Shown here one piece after another: positions 36,588 through 48,974 of a DNA stretch of 64,000 bases. Source of the DNA: Arthrobacter oryzae. Lineage in GTDB: Bacteria; Actinomycetota; Actinomycetes; Actinomycetales; Micrococcaceae. Under the pieces are notes generated by a model, which had not been told where the DNA came from, did no database searches, and saw nothing but the letters and a program-made list of their open reading frames with translations. The stretch is from assembly GCF_030812315.1 (NCBI RefSeq), contig NZ_JAUSSM010000005.1:326281-390280 (forward strand), read 5' to 3'. A program made the translations under genes and the position numbers. Every line of letters begins with the position of its first letter. The first letter of the stretch is position 1.

Positions 36588-37955
36588 CTAGCGGACCGGC
36601 AGGGCCGGAAGTGCCTCTTCGAACAGCCAGGGATGGAGCAGCGCTTCCGAATCGATTCCGGCCACGCGGTCCGCGGTCTGGATGAACCCGGCGGTGGAGA
36701 CCGAGGCGTGTCGGTTGTTAGCCGCCCAGTCGTGCAGCAGCGCGAAAAAGGCGAGGTCGCCGCACCGGTTCCGCAGCGCGTGCAGCGCGAGGGCGCCGCG
36801 CTTGTACACCCGGTCATCGAACATCAGCTCAGGCCCGGGGTCGCCAACCACGATGTCCTGGCTCCCGGCGGCGAGCTTCCGCCAGGCGGCCGCGGCGCGG
36901 TCCGCGACGCTCATGACACCGGCCGCCTCGGACCAGAGCCACTCCGCGTAGCAGGCGAACCCTTCATGCAGCCAGATGTCGCTCCAGGCAGCCACGGTCA
37001 GTGAATTGCCGAACCACTGGTGGGACAGCTCGTGGGCGATCAGCCGCTGCGATTCCCAGTCGGTGTTGAGATGGTTGGGGCCAAAGATTGAGAGCGTCTG
37101 GGCTTCGAGGGGTATTTCGAGCTCGTCCTCCGCCACCACCACGGTGTACTCCTGGAAGGGATAGGGGCCGAAGCTGTTGACGAACGTCCGCATCATCTCC
37201 GGCTGGCGGGCCAGGCCGCGGCGCGCGGCGTCTGCCAGGGCGCCGGGCACCGCGACATGCTGGGGGACGCTGCCGGGAACGGGCGTTGTATCCAGGGTCA
37301 GGACGTCGTACCGGCCAATCTGAACAGTGGCCAGGTAGGTCGACATCGGTTCGTCCTGTTCGTACGTCCAGGTCTCACGGCTGGACCCGGTCCTGCGGGA
37401 GATCAGCAGTCCGTTGCAGACGGCACGGTAATTGACGTCCGTGGTCACTGCGATCCTGTAGCTGGCTTTGTGCTGCGGGTGGTCGTTGCACGGAAACCAG
37501 GACGCGGCGCCGTTGGGCTGGCCCGCCACCAGCACTCCGTCGGTGAGTTCCTCCCAGCCCACTTCGCCCCACAATCCGCGGCGGGGAGCCGGATTTCCCT
37601 CATACCTGATGTCCAGGGTGAAGCGGTCTCCCGGCAGCAGGGCGGCGTCGGGGACCACCACCAGCTGCTCAGCGCGCTGGCTGAATTTCCGCACGCGTTT
37701 CCCGTTGAGCGAAATTTTGACGGCGCGCATTCCCGCAAGGTCCAGGACGACGGCCGACGCAGCCCGGTCCGCCTCTGCGTGCAGGACTGCCCGGCCGTTC
37801 AGCCGGTTGCTGGCCAGTTTGTAGTCCAGGTCCAGTTCGTACCTCGTGACCCGGTAGGCGTTCGTGCCGTGCCCCGGGACGTAGGGATCCGGGGATCCTG
37901 ACGGCTCGTCCGGCCGCCGCACGCCGTCGGGGCTGGATGTTGCTGCAAAACTCAT
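36588..37955 (-). CDS. M1 family zinc metallopeptidase
   Basis: 455 residues, lacking the large C-terminal domain of full aminopeptidase N. The zinc site is complete: H308-E309-L-S-H312 and, 18 residues on, E331 in WLHEGFACYAEW. The substrate-amine motif (GAMEN) is replaced by a diverged ELEIPLEAQT, and the catalytic Tyr region is VYKRGALALHALR. No signal peptide, so cytosolic. Start at 37955 (MSFAATSS) avoids overlap with the NRPS upstream, whose stop lies 56 bp before. Gene order suggests it acts on the NRPS product or its precursor; this is inference. Confidence 0.88.
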   Translation of the reverse strand: MSFAATSSPDGVRRPDEPSGSPDPYVPGHGTNAYRVTRYELDLDYKLASNRLNGRAVLHAEADRAASAVVLDLAGMRAVKISLNGKRVRKFSQRAEQLVVVPDAALLPGDRFTLDIRYEGNPAPRRGLWGEVGWEELTDGVLVAGQPNGAASWFPCNDHPQHKASYRIAVTTDVNYRAVCNGLLISRRTGSSRETWTYEQDEPMSTYLATVQIGRYDVLTLDTTPVPGSVPQHVAVPGALADAARRGLARQPEMMRTFVNSFGPYPFQEYTVVVAEDELEIPLEAQTLSIFGPNHLNTDWESQRLIAHELSHQWFGNSLTVAAWSDIWLHEGFACYAEWLWSEAAGVMSVADRAAAAWRKLAAGSQDIVVGDPGPELMFDDRVYKRGALALHALRNRCGDLAFFALLHDWAANNRHASVSTAGFIQTADRVAGIDSEALLHPWLFEEALPALPVR

Positions 37956-38011
37956 TGAGCGGGCCTTCGTATTGCGTACGGTGCGGATCCGGGGGACATG
38001 TCGTGCTGGAG

Positions 38012-41000
38012 CTACTTGAGCCTCGGGGCCGGCACTGCCGGGCCTGCCCACGGGCTGACCGGATTGCCCATCCAATAGGTCGCGGCGGGAACGGTTTCCC
38101 CGCGCATGACCAGGGATGCCGGCCCCACCGTGCCGCCCCTCGCGATGCGTGCCCGCGGAAGGATGACGCCGTGCGGTCCCATCGTGGCTCCGTCTTCGAG
38201 CGTAACAGTGTCAATGCTCATGATGCGGTCGTGGAACAGGTGCGTCTGGACCACGCAGCCCCGGTTGACCGTAGAACTCTCTCCCAGCGTCACAAGATCC
38301 GCTTCGGGCAGCCAGTAACTCTCGCACCACGTGCCACGGCCGATCTTGGCACCCAGGCCCCGCAGCCACCACACAAGGGCCGGTGTTCCCGAAGCCGACC
38401 GGGCGAACCACGGCGCGCTGACCATTTCGATGAAGGTATCCACCACCTCGTTCCGCCAGATGAATGAACTCCACAGGGCATGTTCGCCTGCCTTGATCCT
38501 GCCCACCAGCAGCCATTTGGCCGCAACGGCACTGGCCGCGGCAACAGCACCTGCTGCAAGGATCACGAGGCCGCCCAGCAGGGCTGCCACCGCGTAACCG
38601 GACAGCGTGGCGAGCCAGTCAAAGGCGAGCATCACGCCGGCGGCCAGGCCCACCGTGAGCACCACCGGAATGAACCGGCAAAGCTCCCACAGGGCGCGCG
38701 CCAGCTTCAGCCGCAGGGGCGGCTGGTAGGTCAGGGTGTTGTCGGTGGCGATGGCGGTGCGCCGCAGCCGGACCGGAGGGCTGCCCAGCCAGGAAGTGCC
38801 GGATTTGGCCTTTGCCGGGGTTGCCGAGAGGACGGCCACCAGGGAGTTCTTGGGGACGCTCCGCCCCGCACCTGTCATCCCCGAGTTGCCGAGGAAGGAA
38901 CGCTTGCCGATCTTTGCCGGGGCAATCCGCATCCACCCGCCGCCAAGTTCGTACGAGGCAACCATGGTGTCGTCCGCGAGGAAAGCGCCCTCGCCCACGG
39001 TTGTCATCTTCGGGAGCAGCAGGACAGTGGACGCCTCCACGTTCTTGCCCACCTTGGCTCCGAGCAACCGCAGCCAGACCGGGGTGAAAAGGCTGGCGTA
39101 AATGGGAAACAGGACATCGCGGGCCAGGTCCAGCACCCGTTCAGTAGCCCAGACCTGCCAGCCGATCCGGCTCCGCACACGGAAGTAGCCCTCCGTGAGC
39201 CCCACGCCCAGCAGGCGGGTCGTGCCGAGGATCAGCAGGAGATTGGTGACGAACCAGGACAGCGCCGCCAGCGGCAGCGAGGCAAGGACCTGGGGAGCTG
39301 CCGCCGAGAGGGATTCGTGGCCGCGGATGAACAGGAACACCACGAACGCCCCCGCGAAAGCGGACACGTAGGGAATGGTGGCCAGCACGGCGGAGGCCGC
39401 CGCAAACGCCCCGAACCAGAGCCTGCCGATCAGCGGATGGACGGTCGGCGTCTCCGGCCAGGCGTGCTTGGCCTTGCCGATCCGCTCGGCGGGGGAGCCT
39501 GCCACCAGCTGCCCGGCCTTCACCTTCCCGAGCACGGCCGATCCCGGTTCCACCTGGCCGCCAGCTCCTATGCTTGTACCGGGCATGAGCGTACTGCGTG
39601 CGCCTACGGTGGCGCCGGCCCCGACGTGGACGGAGCCGATGTGGACGGTATCGCCGTCGATCCACCACCCGGAGAGATCCACCTCCGGTTCGATGTTGCA
39701 GCCCCGCCCCAACGACAGCATGCCGGTGACCGGCGGCAGCGAATGCAGCTGCACGTCATCGCCGATCTTCGCCCCTAGGGCTTTCGCGTAGTAGGGAACC
39801 CAGGGCGCGCTGGCCAGGCTGATGGCGCCGGACAGGTCCTGGATCTGCTCGGCCAGCCACAGGCGCAGGTGCACCTTGCCGGACCGTGGATAGGTTCCGG
39901 GGACCACGTTCCGGAGCAGGGTCCTGGCGGCCAGGACGGAGATGGCCATCCGGCCTGCAGGGCTGACGAACACCAGCCAGGAGACAGCTACCCACCACCA
40001 CGAAACCACGGGAGCGGCCGCGAACCCGGCAAAGGCCGCGAGGAGGTTGTTGGCTGCTATCACATAGGTGAGCCAGCGCATCCCCACGAGGATGTGCAGG
40101 GGGACGCCCATCAGCGTCTGGAAAATCTGCGATTTCAGGGCTGTGGGACGGACTTCCCGCTCGGGCGCAGGCCCGGCTATGCCTTCAGGCAGGGATTGAC
40201 GGGCTGCGTCGATCAGCGCGCCTACCCGGGGAGTGGCGTAGATGTCAGCCACGGTGATGGTGGGGTAGCGGACCCGCAATGCGGAGACGAGCTGCGCGGC
40301 GGCAAGGGATCCGCCGCCGTGGGCGAAGAAGTCCGCATCCAGGGTCGACGCCGGTGTCCCCAGGACGCTGCCCCACTGTTCGACAATCCAGCTGGCGTCG
40401 TCCGGCAGGTTCAGCGGGGCATTGTCCGCATCAGCCGCCCCTGCTCCGGCCAGCGGCCAGGGCAGGGAGTGGCGGTCCACTTTTCCGCTTGTCTTGGTGG
40501 GCAGCGATTCCACCACCGTCAGAAGGGGTATGAGCGCTGCCGGAAGGCTGGCCGCCAGCAGTTCACGGGCGCCGGTGAGGTCAACATCCGCGGTGCCCGA
40601 AGGCGCAAGGTAGCCCACCAGGATTTGGTTACCGGCCGCCGTCGTGCGGACAGCGGCCGCCGCGCCGGCGACACCCGGCAGTGCCTGCAGCGCAGCGTCG
40701 ATCTCGCCGAGTTCAATCCGCCGGCCCCCGAGCTTCACCTGCTCATCGGCGCGTCCCATGAAGACCAGGCCCTCCGGTTCATAGCGGACCAGGTCGCCGG
40801 AGCGGTATGCCCGGGCCCAGCCAAGGGACGGCATCGGCGCGTACTTTTCCGCATCCTTGGCGGGGTCGAGGTACCGGGCCAGACCCACGCCACCGATGAT
40901 CAGCTCGCCCACTTCGCCCTCTGCCACCGGAACGCCGCCCGCATCAACTACGGCAAGGTCCCAGCCGTCCAGGGGGAGGCCGATCCGGACGGGACCGGGC

Positions 41001-41995
41001 AGGCCCAGCGGCGCCGCGCACGCCACCACGGTGGCTTCCGTAGGGCCGTAGGTGTTCCACACTTCACGGCCGTCCACGGCGAGGCGCTCCGCAAGCTCCG
41101 GGGGACAGGCCTCGCCGCCGAAAATCAGCAGCCGCACGTTTTCCAGGGCTTCGGCAGGCCAGAGCGCGGCAAGGGTGGGAACGGTCGAAACCACCGTAAT
41201 CCCGTGGCTGATCAGCCACGGACCGAGGTCCATTCCGGTCCGGACCAGCGACCGGGGAGCGGGGACGAGGCATGCGCCGTAGCGCCAGGCCAGCCACATC
41301 TCTTCGCAGGAAGCGTCGAATGCCACGGACAGCCCGGCCAGGACCCGGTCCTGGGGGCCAATGGGTTCGTCCCGCAGGAAGATCCGCGCCTCGGCGTCCA
41401 CAAACGCTGCCGAGGACCGGTGCTGAACCGCGACCCCCTTGGGAGTGCCGGTGGAGCCTGAGGTGAAGATCACCCAGGAATCGTCACCGGGCAACGGCAT
41501 TCGCGGCTCCGGAAACGGCTGTGGCCGCTTCTCTTTTGTGGCGATCTCGCCATCGGTCTTCAAGATGGCCGCCACACGGGCTTCGCTGAATACCAGCCTT
41601 GCACGTTCGTCGGGGTCATCAGCATCCACCGGGACGTAGGCGGCCCCGATCAGCAGGATCGCCAGGATGGAGACGTAGAGCCTGTTGGTGCCGGAAGGGA
41701 TGCGGACGCCGATCTTGTCGCCGGCCCCGAGGCCCGCCTGATGCAGCTCACGCGCCGTTGCCCGGACCTCGGCCATCAGCTGTGCATAGCTCAGCCGCCG
41801 GTGGCCGTCGTCCAGGGCCGAGGCCTCCGGATACGTCCTGGCCGTCTCCTGGAGGATGTCGATCAGCGTCCGCTCCGGCGGCGCGGCAGCGGCGCCCGGG
41901 AGTTGCGGCAGATACACGTTCCGGACCGCCGGACGTGCATCGGGGCCGGTCTCCGGCGCGGGCACGGATCCGGGAGCTAGCGGTAGTTCAGTCAC
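38012..41995 (-). CDS. Pls/PosA-type single-module non-ribosomal peptide synthetase
   Basis: About 1327 residues, close to epsilon-poly-L-lysine synthetase. Adenylation domain about 30-510 (IFTSGSTGTPKGVAV, NTYGPTEATVV, YRSGDLV, PTKTSGKVDR). Thiolation domain DADFFAHGGGSLAAAQLV at about 560. Then six membrane helices in three pairs enclose left-handed beta-helix (hexapeptide) domains such as IGDDVQLHSLPPVTG and GATVGARSTLMPGTSIGAGG. There is no condensation or thioesterase domain, the Pls hallmark. Specificity residues read by eye are D-A-E-S-I-G-T-V-V-K, suggesting a basic amino acid. The GTG at 41995 has GGAAAG upstream; TTG 42016 is an alternative. Confidence 0.88.
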   Translation of the reverse strand: MTELPLAPGSVPAPETGPDARPAVRNVYLPQLPGAAAAPPERTLIDILQETARTYPEASALDDGHRRLSYAQLMAEVRATARELHQAGLGAGDKIGVRIPSGTNRLYVSILAILLIGAAYVPVDADDPDERARLVFSEARVAAILKTDGEIATKEKRPQPFPEPRMPLPGDDSWVIFTSGSTGTPKGVAVQHRSSAAFVDAEARIFLRDEPIGPQDRVLAGLSVAFDASCEEMWLAWRYGACLVPAPRSLVRTGMDLGPWLISHGITVVSTVPTLAALWPAEALENVRLLIFGGEACPPELAERLAVDGREVWNTYGPTEATVVACAAPLGLPGPVRIGLPLDGWDLAVVDAGGVPVAEGEVGELIIGGVGLARYLDPAKDAEKYAPMPSLGWARAYRSGDLVRYEPEGLVFMGRADEQVKLGGRRIELGEIDAALQALPGVAGAAAAVRTTAAGNQILVGYLAPSGTADVDLTGARELLAASLPAALIPLLTVVESLPTKTSGKVDRHSLPWPLAGAGAADADNAPLNLPDDASWIVEQWGSVLGTPASTLDADFFAHGGGSLAAAQLVSALRVRYPTITVADIYATPRVGALIDAARQSLPEGIAGPAPEREVRPTALKSQIFQTLMGVPLHILVGMRWLTYVIAANNLLAAFAGFAAAPVVSWWWVAVSWLVFVSPAGRMAISVLAARTLLRNVVPGTYPRSGKVHLRLWLAEQIQDLSGAISLASAPWVPYYAKALGAKIGDDVQLHSLPPVTGMLSLGRGCNIEPEVDLSGWWIDGDTVHIGSVHVGAGATVGARSTLMPGTSIGAGGQVEPGSAVLGKVKAGQLVAGSPAERIGKAKHAWPETPTVHPLIGRLWFGAFAAASAVLATIPYVSAFAGAFVVFLFIRGHESLSAAAPQVLASLPLAALSWFVTNLLLILGTTRLLGVGLTEGYFRVRSRIGWQVWATERVLDLARDVLFPIYASLFTPVWLRLLGAKVGKNVEASTVLLLPKMTTVGEGAFLADDTMVASYELGGGWMRIAPAKIGKRSFLGNSGMTGAGRSVPKNSLVAVLSATPAKAKSGTSWLGSPPVRLRRTAIATDNTLTYQPPLRLKLARALWELCRFIPVVLTVGLAAGVMLAFDWLATLSGYAVAALLGGLVILAAGAVAAASAVAAKWLLVGRIKAGEHALWSSFIWRNEVVDTFIEMVSAPWFARSASGTPALVWWLRGLGAKIGRGTWCESYWLPEADLVTLGESSTVNRGCVVQTHLFHDRIMSIDTVTLEDGATMGPHGVILPRARIARGGTVGPASLVMRGETVPAATYWMGNPVSPWAGPAVPAPRLK

Positions 41996-42131
41996 GGGGT
42001 GATTCTTTCCGCTCAAGATGAACAGAAGGTGTCGCAGTTCGCCGGGGGTTTGCCCGGCGTTTGTGCCGCGTTTACCGGACCCGCTCTGCCTACCCTTTTG
42101 CCGGCCCCTCGACCGGCCCTCTCCTGACGGG

Positions 42132-43094
42132 TCAGGGGACCAGGATGACCTTGCCGGTGGTGCGGCGCTGTTCGAGGTCGTCGTGCGCCTGGGCTGCCTT
42201 CGCCAGGTCGTAGCGTCCGCCGATCAGGACCTTGAGGCTGCCGTTGGCGGCGGCCGCGAAGATCTCGTCGGAGCGCCAGCGGCGTTCCTGGGCGTTGCGC
42301 AGGAAGTGGCTTATGGTCGGCCGGGTCAGGTACAGGGAGCCGCCGGCGTTTAGCCGCTGCGGATCGAACGGCGGAACCGGCCCGGAGGCGGCACCGAACA
42401 GCACCAGCGTGCCGCGGACACGCAGGGCAGCCAGGGAACCGTCGAAAGTGTCCTTCCCGACGCCGTCGTACACCGCGTCCGCGCCGGTTCCGTCGGTCAG
42501 CTCCCGGACCCGGGCGGAAAAGCCTTCGTAGCGCAGTACATGGTCGGCACCGGCTTCGCGGGCCAGCTTCTCCTTCTCGTCGGTGGAGACGGTGGTGATG
42601 ACGCGGGCGCCCTTCGCCTTGAGCAGCTGGATCATCAGCAGCCCCACGCCGCCGGCGCCGGCGTGGACCAGTATGGTGTGGGCCGGTTCGACGCGGAAAG
42701 AGGAGTTGATCAGGTAGTGCGCGGTGATCCCCTGGAGCGGCAGTGCGGCCGCAGTGAAGTCGTCGACGCCGCGGGGGACAGGGAGTGCCTTGTCCTCGTC
42801 GATGAGGATGTAGCCGGCATAGCAGTTGGTGCCTTCAGCGGTGGCCACCCGGTCTCCGAGGGAGAACACCGTTACCCCGTCTCCCACTTCCTCCACCGTT
42901 CCGGCTGCCTCGGACCCCGGAGTGAACGGATACGACACCTTGTAGGTGCCGCTGCGCTTGTAGGTGTCGATGAAGTTCACGCCGGTGGCGGCGACCTTGA
43001 CCAGAATCTGGCGGGGACCGGGGACGGGCCGCTCAACCTCGGCCAGTTCCAGGACGTCCGGACCGCCCGCCTGGCGGGCGACGATTGCATGCAT
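42132..43094 (-). CDS. NADPH:quinone oxidoreductase (zeta-crystallin type)
   Basis: Medium-chain reductase, 320 residues from MHAIVARQAGGPDVLEL. Rossmann motif HAGAGGVGLLMIQLLKAKGARV, with TPGSEAAGTVEEVGDGV and no zinc ligands, which fits the quinone reductase subfamily. The ATG pair at 43097/43094 follows GGAG; either may be used. The frame extends upstream to 43208 but over the terminator of the neighbouring desaturase. Physiological substrate unknown. Confidence 0.9.
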   Translation of the reverse strand: MHAIVARQAGGPDVLELAEVERPVPGPRQILVKVAATGVNFIDTYKRSGTYKVSYPFTPGSEAAGTVEEVGDGVTVFSLGDRVATAEGTNCYAGYILIDEDKALPVPRGVDDFTAAALPLQGITAHYLINSSFRVEPAHTILVHAGAGGVGLLMIQLLKAKGARVITTVSTDEKEKLAREAGADHVLRYEGFSARVRELTDGTGADAVYDGVGKDTFDGSLAALRVRGTLVLFGAASGPVPPFDPQRLNAGGSLYLTRPTISHFLRNAQERRWRSDEIFAAAANGSLKVLIGGRYDLAKAAQAHDDLEQRRTTGKVILVP

Positions 43095-43170
43095 CATATG
43101 TCTCCTTCCCTGGGCTGGGATTTCCAGGCCCGGATACTGGGTCCATCCTAGGGATACCGCTGCCAACGAC

Positions 43171-43201
43171 GAAGTGACGGCCGGTAACCGGCCGTCACTT
43201 C
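43171..43201. terminator. Hairpin between desaturase and quinone reductase genes
   Basis: Perfect 14-bp inverted repeat (GAAGTGACGGCCGG and complement) with a 3-nt loop, 50 bp downstream of the desaturase stop. Confidence 0.82.
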
Positions 43202-43250
43202 GGGTCAAACGTGGATTGCGGAGGTGTGCCTGCCTGGCAGGCGGGGGTGC

Positions 43251-44339
43251 CTAGTAGCGGCGGGTGACGGTAGCCATGGGGCATTCGAAGTGGCGGCCGG
43301 CGGAGAGCCCTACGTCATTGAGGTAGCGGACGATGATGCCGTAGGACTGCAGCAACGTGGTCTCCGTGTAGGGGACCTGGTGCTTGGCGCAGAACTCCCG
43401 GACAATCACGGCGGCCTTGTCCAGCTGCGGGCGGGCCATGTCGGGGAAGAGGTGATGCTCGGCCTGGCGGTTGAGGCCGCCAAGCAGGATGTCCATGAAA
43501 CGGCCGCCGGAGATGTTCCGGGACGTCAGCACCTGGCGGCTGAAGAAGTCCACGCGGCTGTCCGCGGGCAGGACGGGCATGCCCTTGTGGTTCGGGGCGA
43601 AGGAAGCGCCCATGTAGAAACCGAAGACGGCGAGCTGGACGCCGATGAATGCCAGGGCCATGCCCCAGGGCAGGAAGGTGAAGGTGAGGACCGGCAGCAG
43701 GCTCAGGCGTGCCACGAGGATCGGGATTTCAACCCAGCGGTGCGTGACCTTGGCGCGGCGGAAGATGAACTTGACCGAATCGATCTGCAGGCCGAGGCCC
43801 ACCAGGAACAGCAGCGGGAAGAAGAACCAGCCCTGCTTGCGCGTAAGGAAGGAGAACCGTCCCTGCCGGGCTTCAACAGCTTCGGTGTGGAAAGCGATGG
43901 GTCCGGGGGCGATGTCAGGGTCCTTGGAAATGACGTTCGGGTGATTGTGGTGGGCGCCGTGCTTCTGCTCCCACCAGGAATAGCTCATGCCGGCCACGGA
44001 AGTGGCGAGCAGCCTGGCGGCCCAGTCGTTGGCACGGCGGGAGGCAAAGATCTGGCGGTGCCCGGCCTCGTGGGCCAGGAAGCTCAGTTGGGTGCACAGG
44101 ACGCCCAGGGCGGCGGCGATGAGGAGCTGGAACCAGCTGTCACCGATGAGCGCGAAACCGAACCAGGTGGCGGTCATCAGGAGTACCAGGACGGAGAAGA
44201 CCGTGATGTAGAACCCGACGCGCCGTTCGAGGAGGCCCGCGGCCTTAACGGTCTTCAGGAGTTCTGAGTAGCTCAAGACAACCGCATTGGGCTGCCGGAC
44301 ACGCGACTGGGGGCGCTCCGAAGTAATTGTGGGGGACAT
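43251..44339 (-). CDS. Membrane fatty-acid desaturase
   Basis: 362 residues with three histidine boxes: HEAGH (about residue 90), HGAHHNHPN (about 126) and QAEHHLFP (about 292), plus four or more membrane helices. The spacing and QxxHH third box fit acyl-CoA or acyl-lipid front-end type desaturases such as mycobacterial DesA3-like proteins. No cytochrome b5 domain. Introduces a double bond for membrane fluidity. Divergent from argC with 185 bp between. Confidence 0.92.
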   Translation of the reverse strand: MSPTITSERPQSRVRQPNAVVLSYSELLKTVKAAGLLERRVGFYITVFSVLVLLMTATWFGFALIGDSWFQLLIAAALGVLCTQLSFLAHEAGHRQIFASRRANDWAARLLATSVAGMSYSWWEQKHGAHHNHPNVISKDPDIAPGPIAFHTEAVEARQGRFSFLTRKQGWFFFPLLFLVGLGLQIDSVKFIFRRAKVTHRWVEIPILVARLSLLPVLTFTFLPWGMALAFIGVQLAVFGFYMGASFAPNHKGMPVLPADSRVDFFSRQVLTSRNISGGRFMDILLGGLNRQAEHHLFPDMARPQLDKAAVIVREFCAKHQVPYTETTLLQSYGIIVRYLNDVGLSAGRHFECPMATVTRRY

Positions 44340-44473
44340 GGACTCGGGGCCTCGTAACTGTTACGGGCAACGCTGCAGCCGACATTCGGACCGCACGGTC
44401 AAGATCACCCTTCTTCCAGCATACGCTGGCCCTCCTAACCCCGAAGCGCTGGCTATTACGGGCAGGCCCCATC

Positions 44474-46719
<2,246 letters not shown>

Positions 46720-46749
46720 GCTGCGCACCCATTCTCCGGGGGAGACAGC

Positions 46750-47709
46750 ATGAACACCCAGACACGCGAGACCACCTCAATGAGTGACGCCCAGGACAAA
46801 GCCGGCACGCTGATTGAGGCCCTTCCGTGGATCCAGCGTTTCGCCGGCTCCACCATGGTGATCAAGTACGGCGGCAACGCCATGGTCAACGATGAGCTCC
46901 GCCGTGCGTTCGCCGAGGACGTGGTGTTCCTGCACCATGTGGGAATCCACCCCGTTGTGGTGCACGGGGGAGGTCCGCAGATTAACGCCATGCTCAACCG
47001 CCTGGGCATCGAGTCCGAATTCAAGGGCGGCCTGCGCGTCACCACCCCTGAGGCCATGGACGTGGTCCGCATGGTTCTGACCGGCCAGGTCGGCCGCGAA
47101 CTCGTGGGCCTCATCAACTCCCATGGCCCTTACGCCGTCGGCATGTCCGGTGAGGACGGCGGCCTGCTGCGCGCAGTCCGCACGGGAACGGTCGTGGACG
47201 GCGAAGAAGTGGACCTGGGCCTGGTCGGCGAGGTCGTGGGCGTCAACCCGGAAGGCATCGTCGATATCCTCGCGGCAGGCCGGATCCCGGTGATTTCAAC
47301 TGTCGCCCCGGAAATCATTGATGAGGGCAGCAGCGACGAAGGAACCCGGCGGTTCCAGACCACCGGCCAGGTGCTCAACGTCAACGCGGACACCGCGGCG
47401 GCTGCCGTCGCGGCGGCCCTTGGCGCCTCCAAGCTGGTCATCCTGACCGACGTCGAGGGCCTCTACGCGAACTGGCCGGACAAGTCATCGCTCATCTCGT
47501 CCCTGACGGCGTCAGAGCTGCGGGAGATGCTGCCGCGGCTTGAGTCGGGCATGATCCCCAAAATGGCCGCCTGCCTGAAAGCGGTCGACGAAGGCGTGGA
47601 GCGCGCGCACATTGTGGACGGGCGCCTGCCGCACTCCATGCTGCTGGAAACATTCACTGCTGCGGGCATTGGCACGCAGGTTGTCCCGGACGAGGAAACG
47701 AACGCATGA
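46750..47709 (+). CDS. argB: Acetylglutamate kinase
   Basis: Amino acid kinase family, usually the arginine-inhibited step. VIKYGGNAM at about residue 38 (ATP site), [13 protein letters not shown] (substrate), [15 protein letters not shown] (nucleotide). 319 residues, with an N-terminal extension of the kind associated with arginine-sensitive enzymes. ATG with GGGGGAG upstream; ATG 46780 is an alternative. Overlaps argD by 4 bp. Confidence 0.97.
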   Translation: MNTQTRETTSMSDAQDKAGTLIEALPWIQRFAGSTMVIKYGGNAMVNDELRRAFAEDVVFLHHVGIHPVVVHGGGPQINAMLNRLGIESEFKGGLRVTTPEAMDVVRMVLTGQVGRELVGLINSHGPYAVGMSGEDGGLLRAVRTGTVVDGEEVDLGLVGEVVGVNPEGIVDILAAGRIPVISTVAPEIIDEGSSDEGTRRFQTTGQVLNVNADTAAAAVAAALGASKLVILTDVEGLYANWPDKSSLISSLTASELREMLPRLESGMIPKMAACLKAVDEGVERAHIVDGRLPHSMLLETFTAAGIGTQVVPDEETNA

Positions 47710-48974
47710 GCCAGATTGAAAAGTCCCCGGTGGTCGAGCTGGTGGAGACCCGCGGCCACACAACCGGAGCCGAGTGGCTGACCCGGTACTCCTCCTCACT
47801 CATGGGCGTCTTCGGCACACCGCAGCGTGTCCTGGTCCGCGGCGCCGGATGCCTGGTCTGGGATGCCGACGGCAAGGAGTACCTGGACCTGCTGGGCGGC
47901 ATCGCCGTGAACGCCATGGGCCACGCCCACCCGTTCGTGACGTCGGTGATCTCCAGCCAGCTGGCCACGCTGGGCCACGTCTCCAACTTCTTCACCAGCC
48001 CCACGCAGATCGCACTGGCCGAAAAGCTGCTCGAACTTAGCAAGGCGCCGGCCGGTTCCAAAGTGTTCTTCGCGAACTCCGGAACCGAAGCCGTCGAAGC
48101 CGCGTTCAAGCTGGCGCGCCGCAACTCAGGCGCAGGCGCGGATGGGACCGGGAAAACAAGGACCAAGATCATCGCGCTTGAGGGCGCTTTCCACGGCCGG
48201 ACCATGGGCGCCCTCGCCCTGACCGCCAAGGAAGCGTACCGGGCGCCGTTTGAACCGCTGCCCGGCGGCGTTGTGCATATCCCGTTCGGGGACGTCGACG
48301 CCCTCGTGGACGCCATCGACGAAACGACGGCGGCTGTCTTCCTCGAACCGATCCAAGGCGAAGCCGGTGTCCGGCCGCTGCCCGCCGGCTACCTGCAGGC
48401 CGCGCGCGAAGCCACCACGAAGGCGGGCGCACTGCTGATCCTCGATGAAGTCCAGACCGGCATCGGGCGGACCGGCAAATGGCTGGCCAGCGAAGACGCC
48501 GGGATCGTCCCGGACGCGGTGACCCTGGCCAAGGGCCTGGGCGGCGGTTTCCCGATCGGGGCGCTGCTCACCTTCGGCCCCGAGACGTCCGCGCTCCTCA
48601 CGGCCGGTCAGCACGGCACCACTTTCGGCGGGAATCCGGTGGCGACGGCTGCTGCGCTGGCAACGCTGCACGCGATCGAGAGCCAGCGCGTCCTGGACAA
48701 CGTCCGCAGCGTGGGGGAACGCCTCCGCTCGAAGCTGGCGGCAGTCGACGGCGTCACGGAAGTGCGCGGCGAAGGCCTCCTGATCGGCTTTGACCTGGAC
48801 GCGGAAGTCGCTCCCGCCGTCGTCACCGCAGGACTCGATGCCGGGTTCATCATCAACAGCCCCGGCCCGCGCACCATCCGCCTTGCCCCGCCGCTGATCC
48901 TGACCGCCGAACAGGCGGACAGCTTCATCCAGGCACTGCCCACGCTCCTCCAGACCGCAAAGGATGCCCAGTGA
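47706..48974 (+). CDS. argD: Acetylornithine aminotransferase
   Basis: Class III PLP aminotransferase. PLP Lys in [17 protein letters not shown], cofactor Asp in [31 protein letters not shown] near the N-terminal third. 422 residues, ATG overlapping argB. The stop overlaps the argF GTG region by 4 bp. Confidence 0.97.
   Translation: MSQIEKSPVVELVETRGHTTGAEWLTRYSSSLMGVFGTPQRVLVRGAGCLVWDADGKEYLDLLGGIAVNAMGHAHPFVTSVISSQLATLGHVSNFFTSPTQIALAEKLLELSKAPAGSKVFFANSGTEAVEAAFKLARRNSGAGADGTGKTRTKIIALEGAFHGRTMGALALTAKEAYRAPFEPLPGGVVHIPFGDVDALVDAIDETTAAVFLEPIQGEAGVRPLPAGYLQAAREATTKAGALLILDEVQTGIGRTGKWLASEDAGIVPDAVTLAKGLGGGFPIGALLTFGPETSALLTAGQHGTTFGGNPVATAAALATLHAIESQRVLDNVRSVGERLRSKLAAVDGVTEVRGEGLLIGFDLDAEVAPAVVTAGLDAGFIINSPGPRTIRLAPPLILTAEQADSFIQALPTLLQTAKDAQ

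Noticed and set aside
39869..41461. A 530-codon plus-strand frame inside the NRPS gene
   Set aside because: Antisense to an intact adenylation domain, and its translation is repetitive charged sequence.
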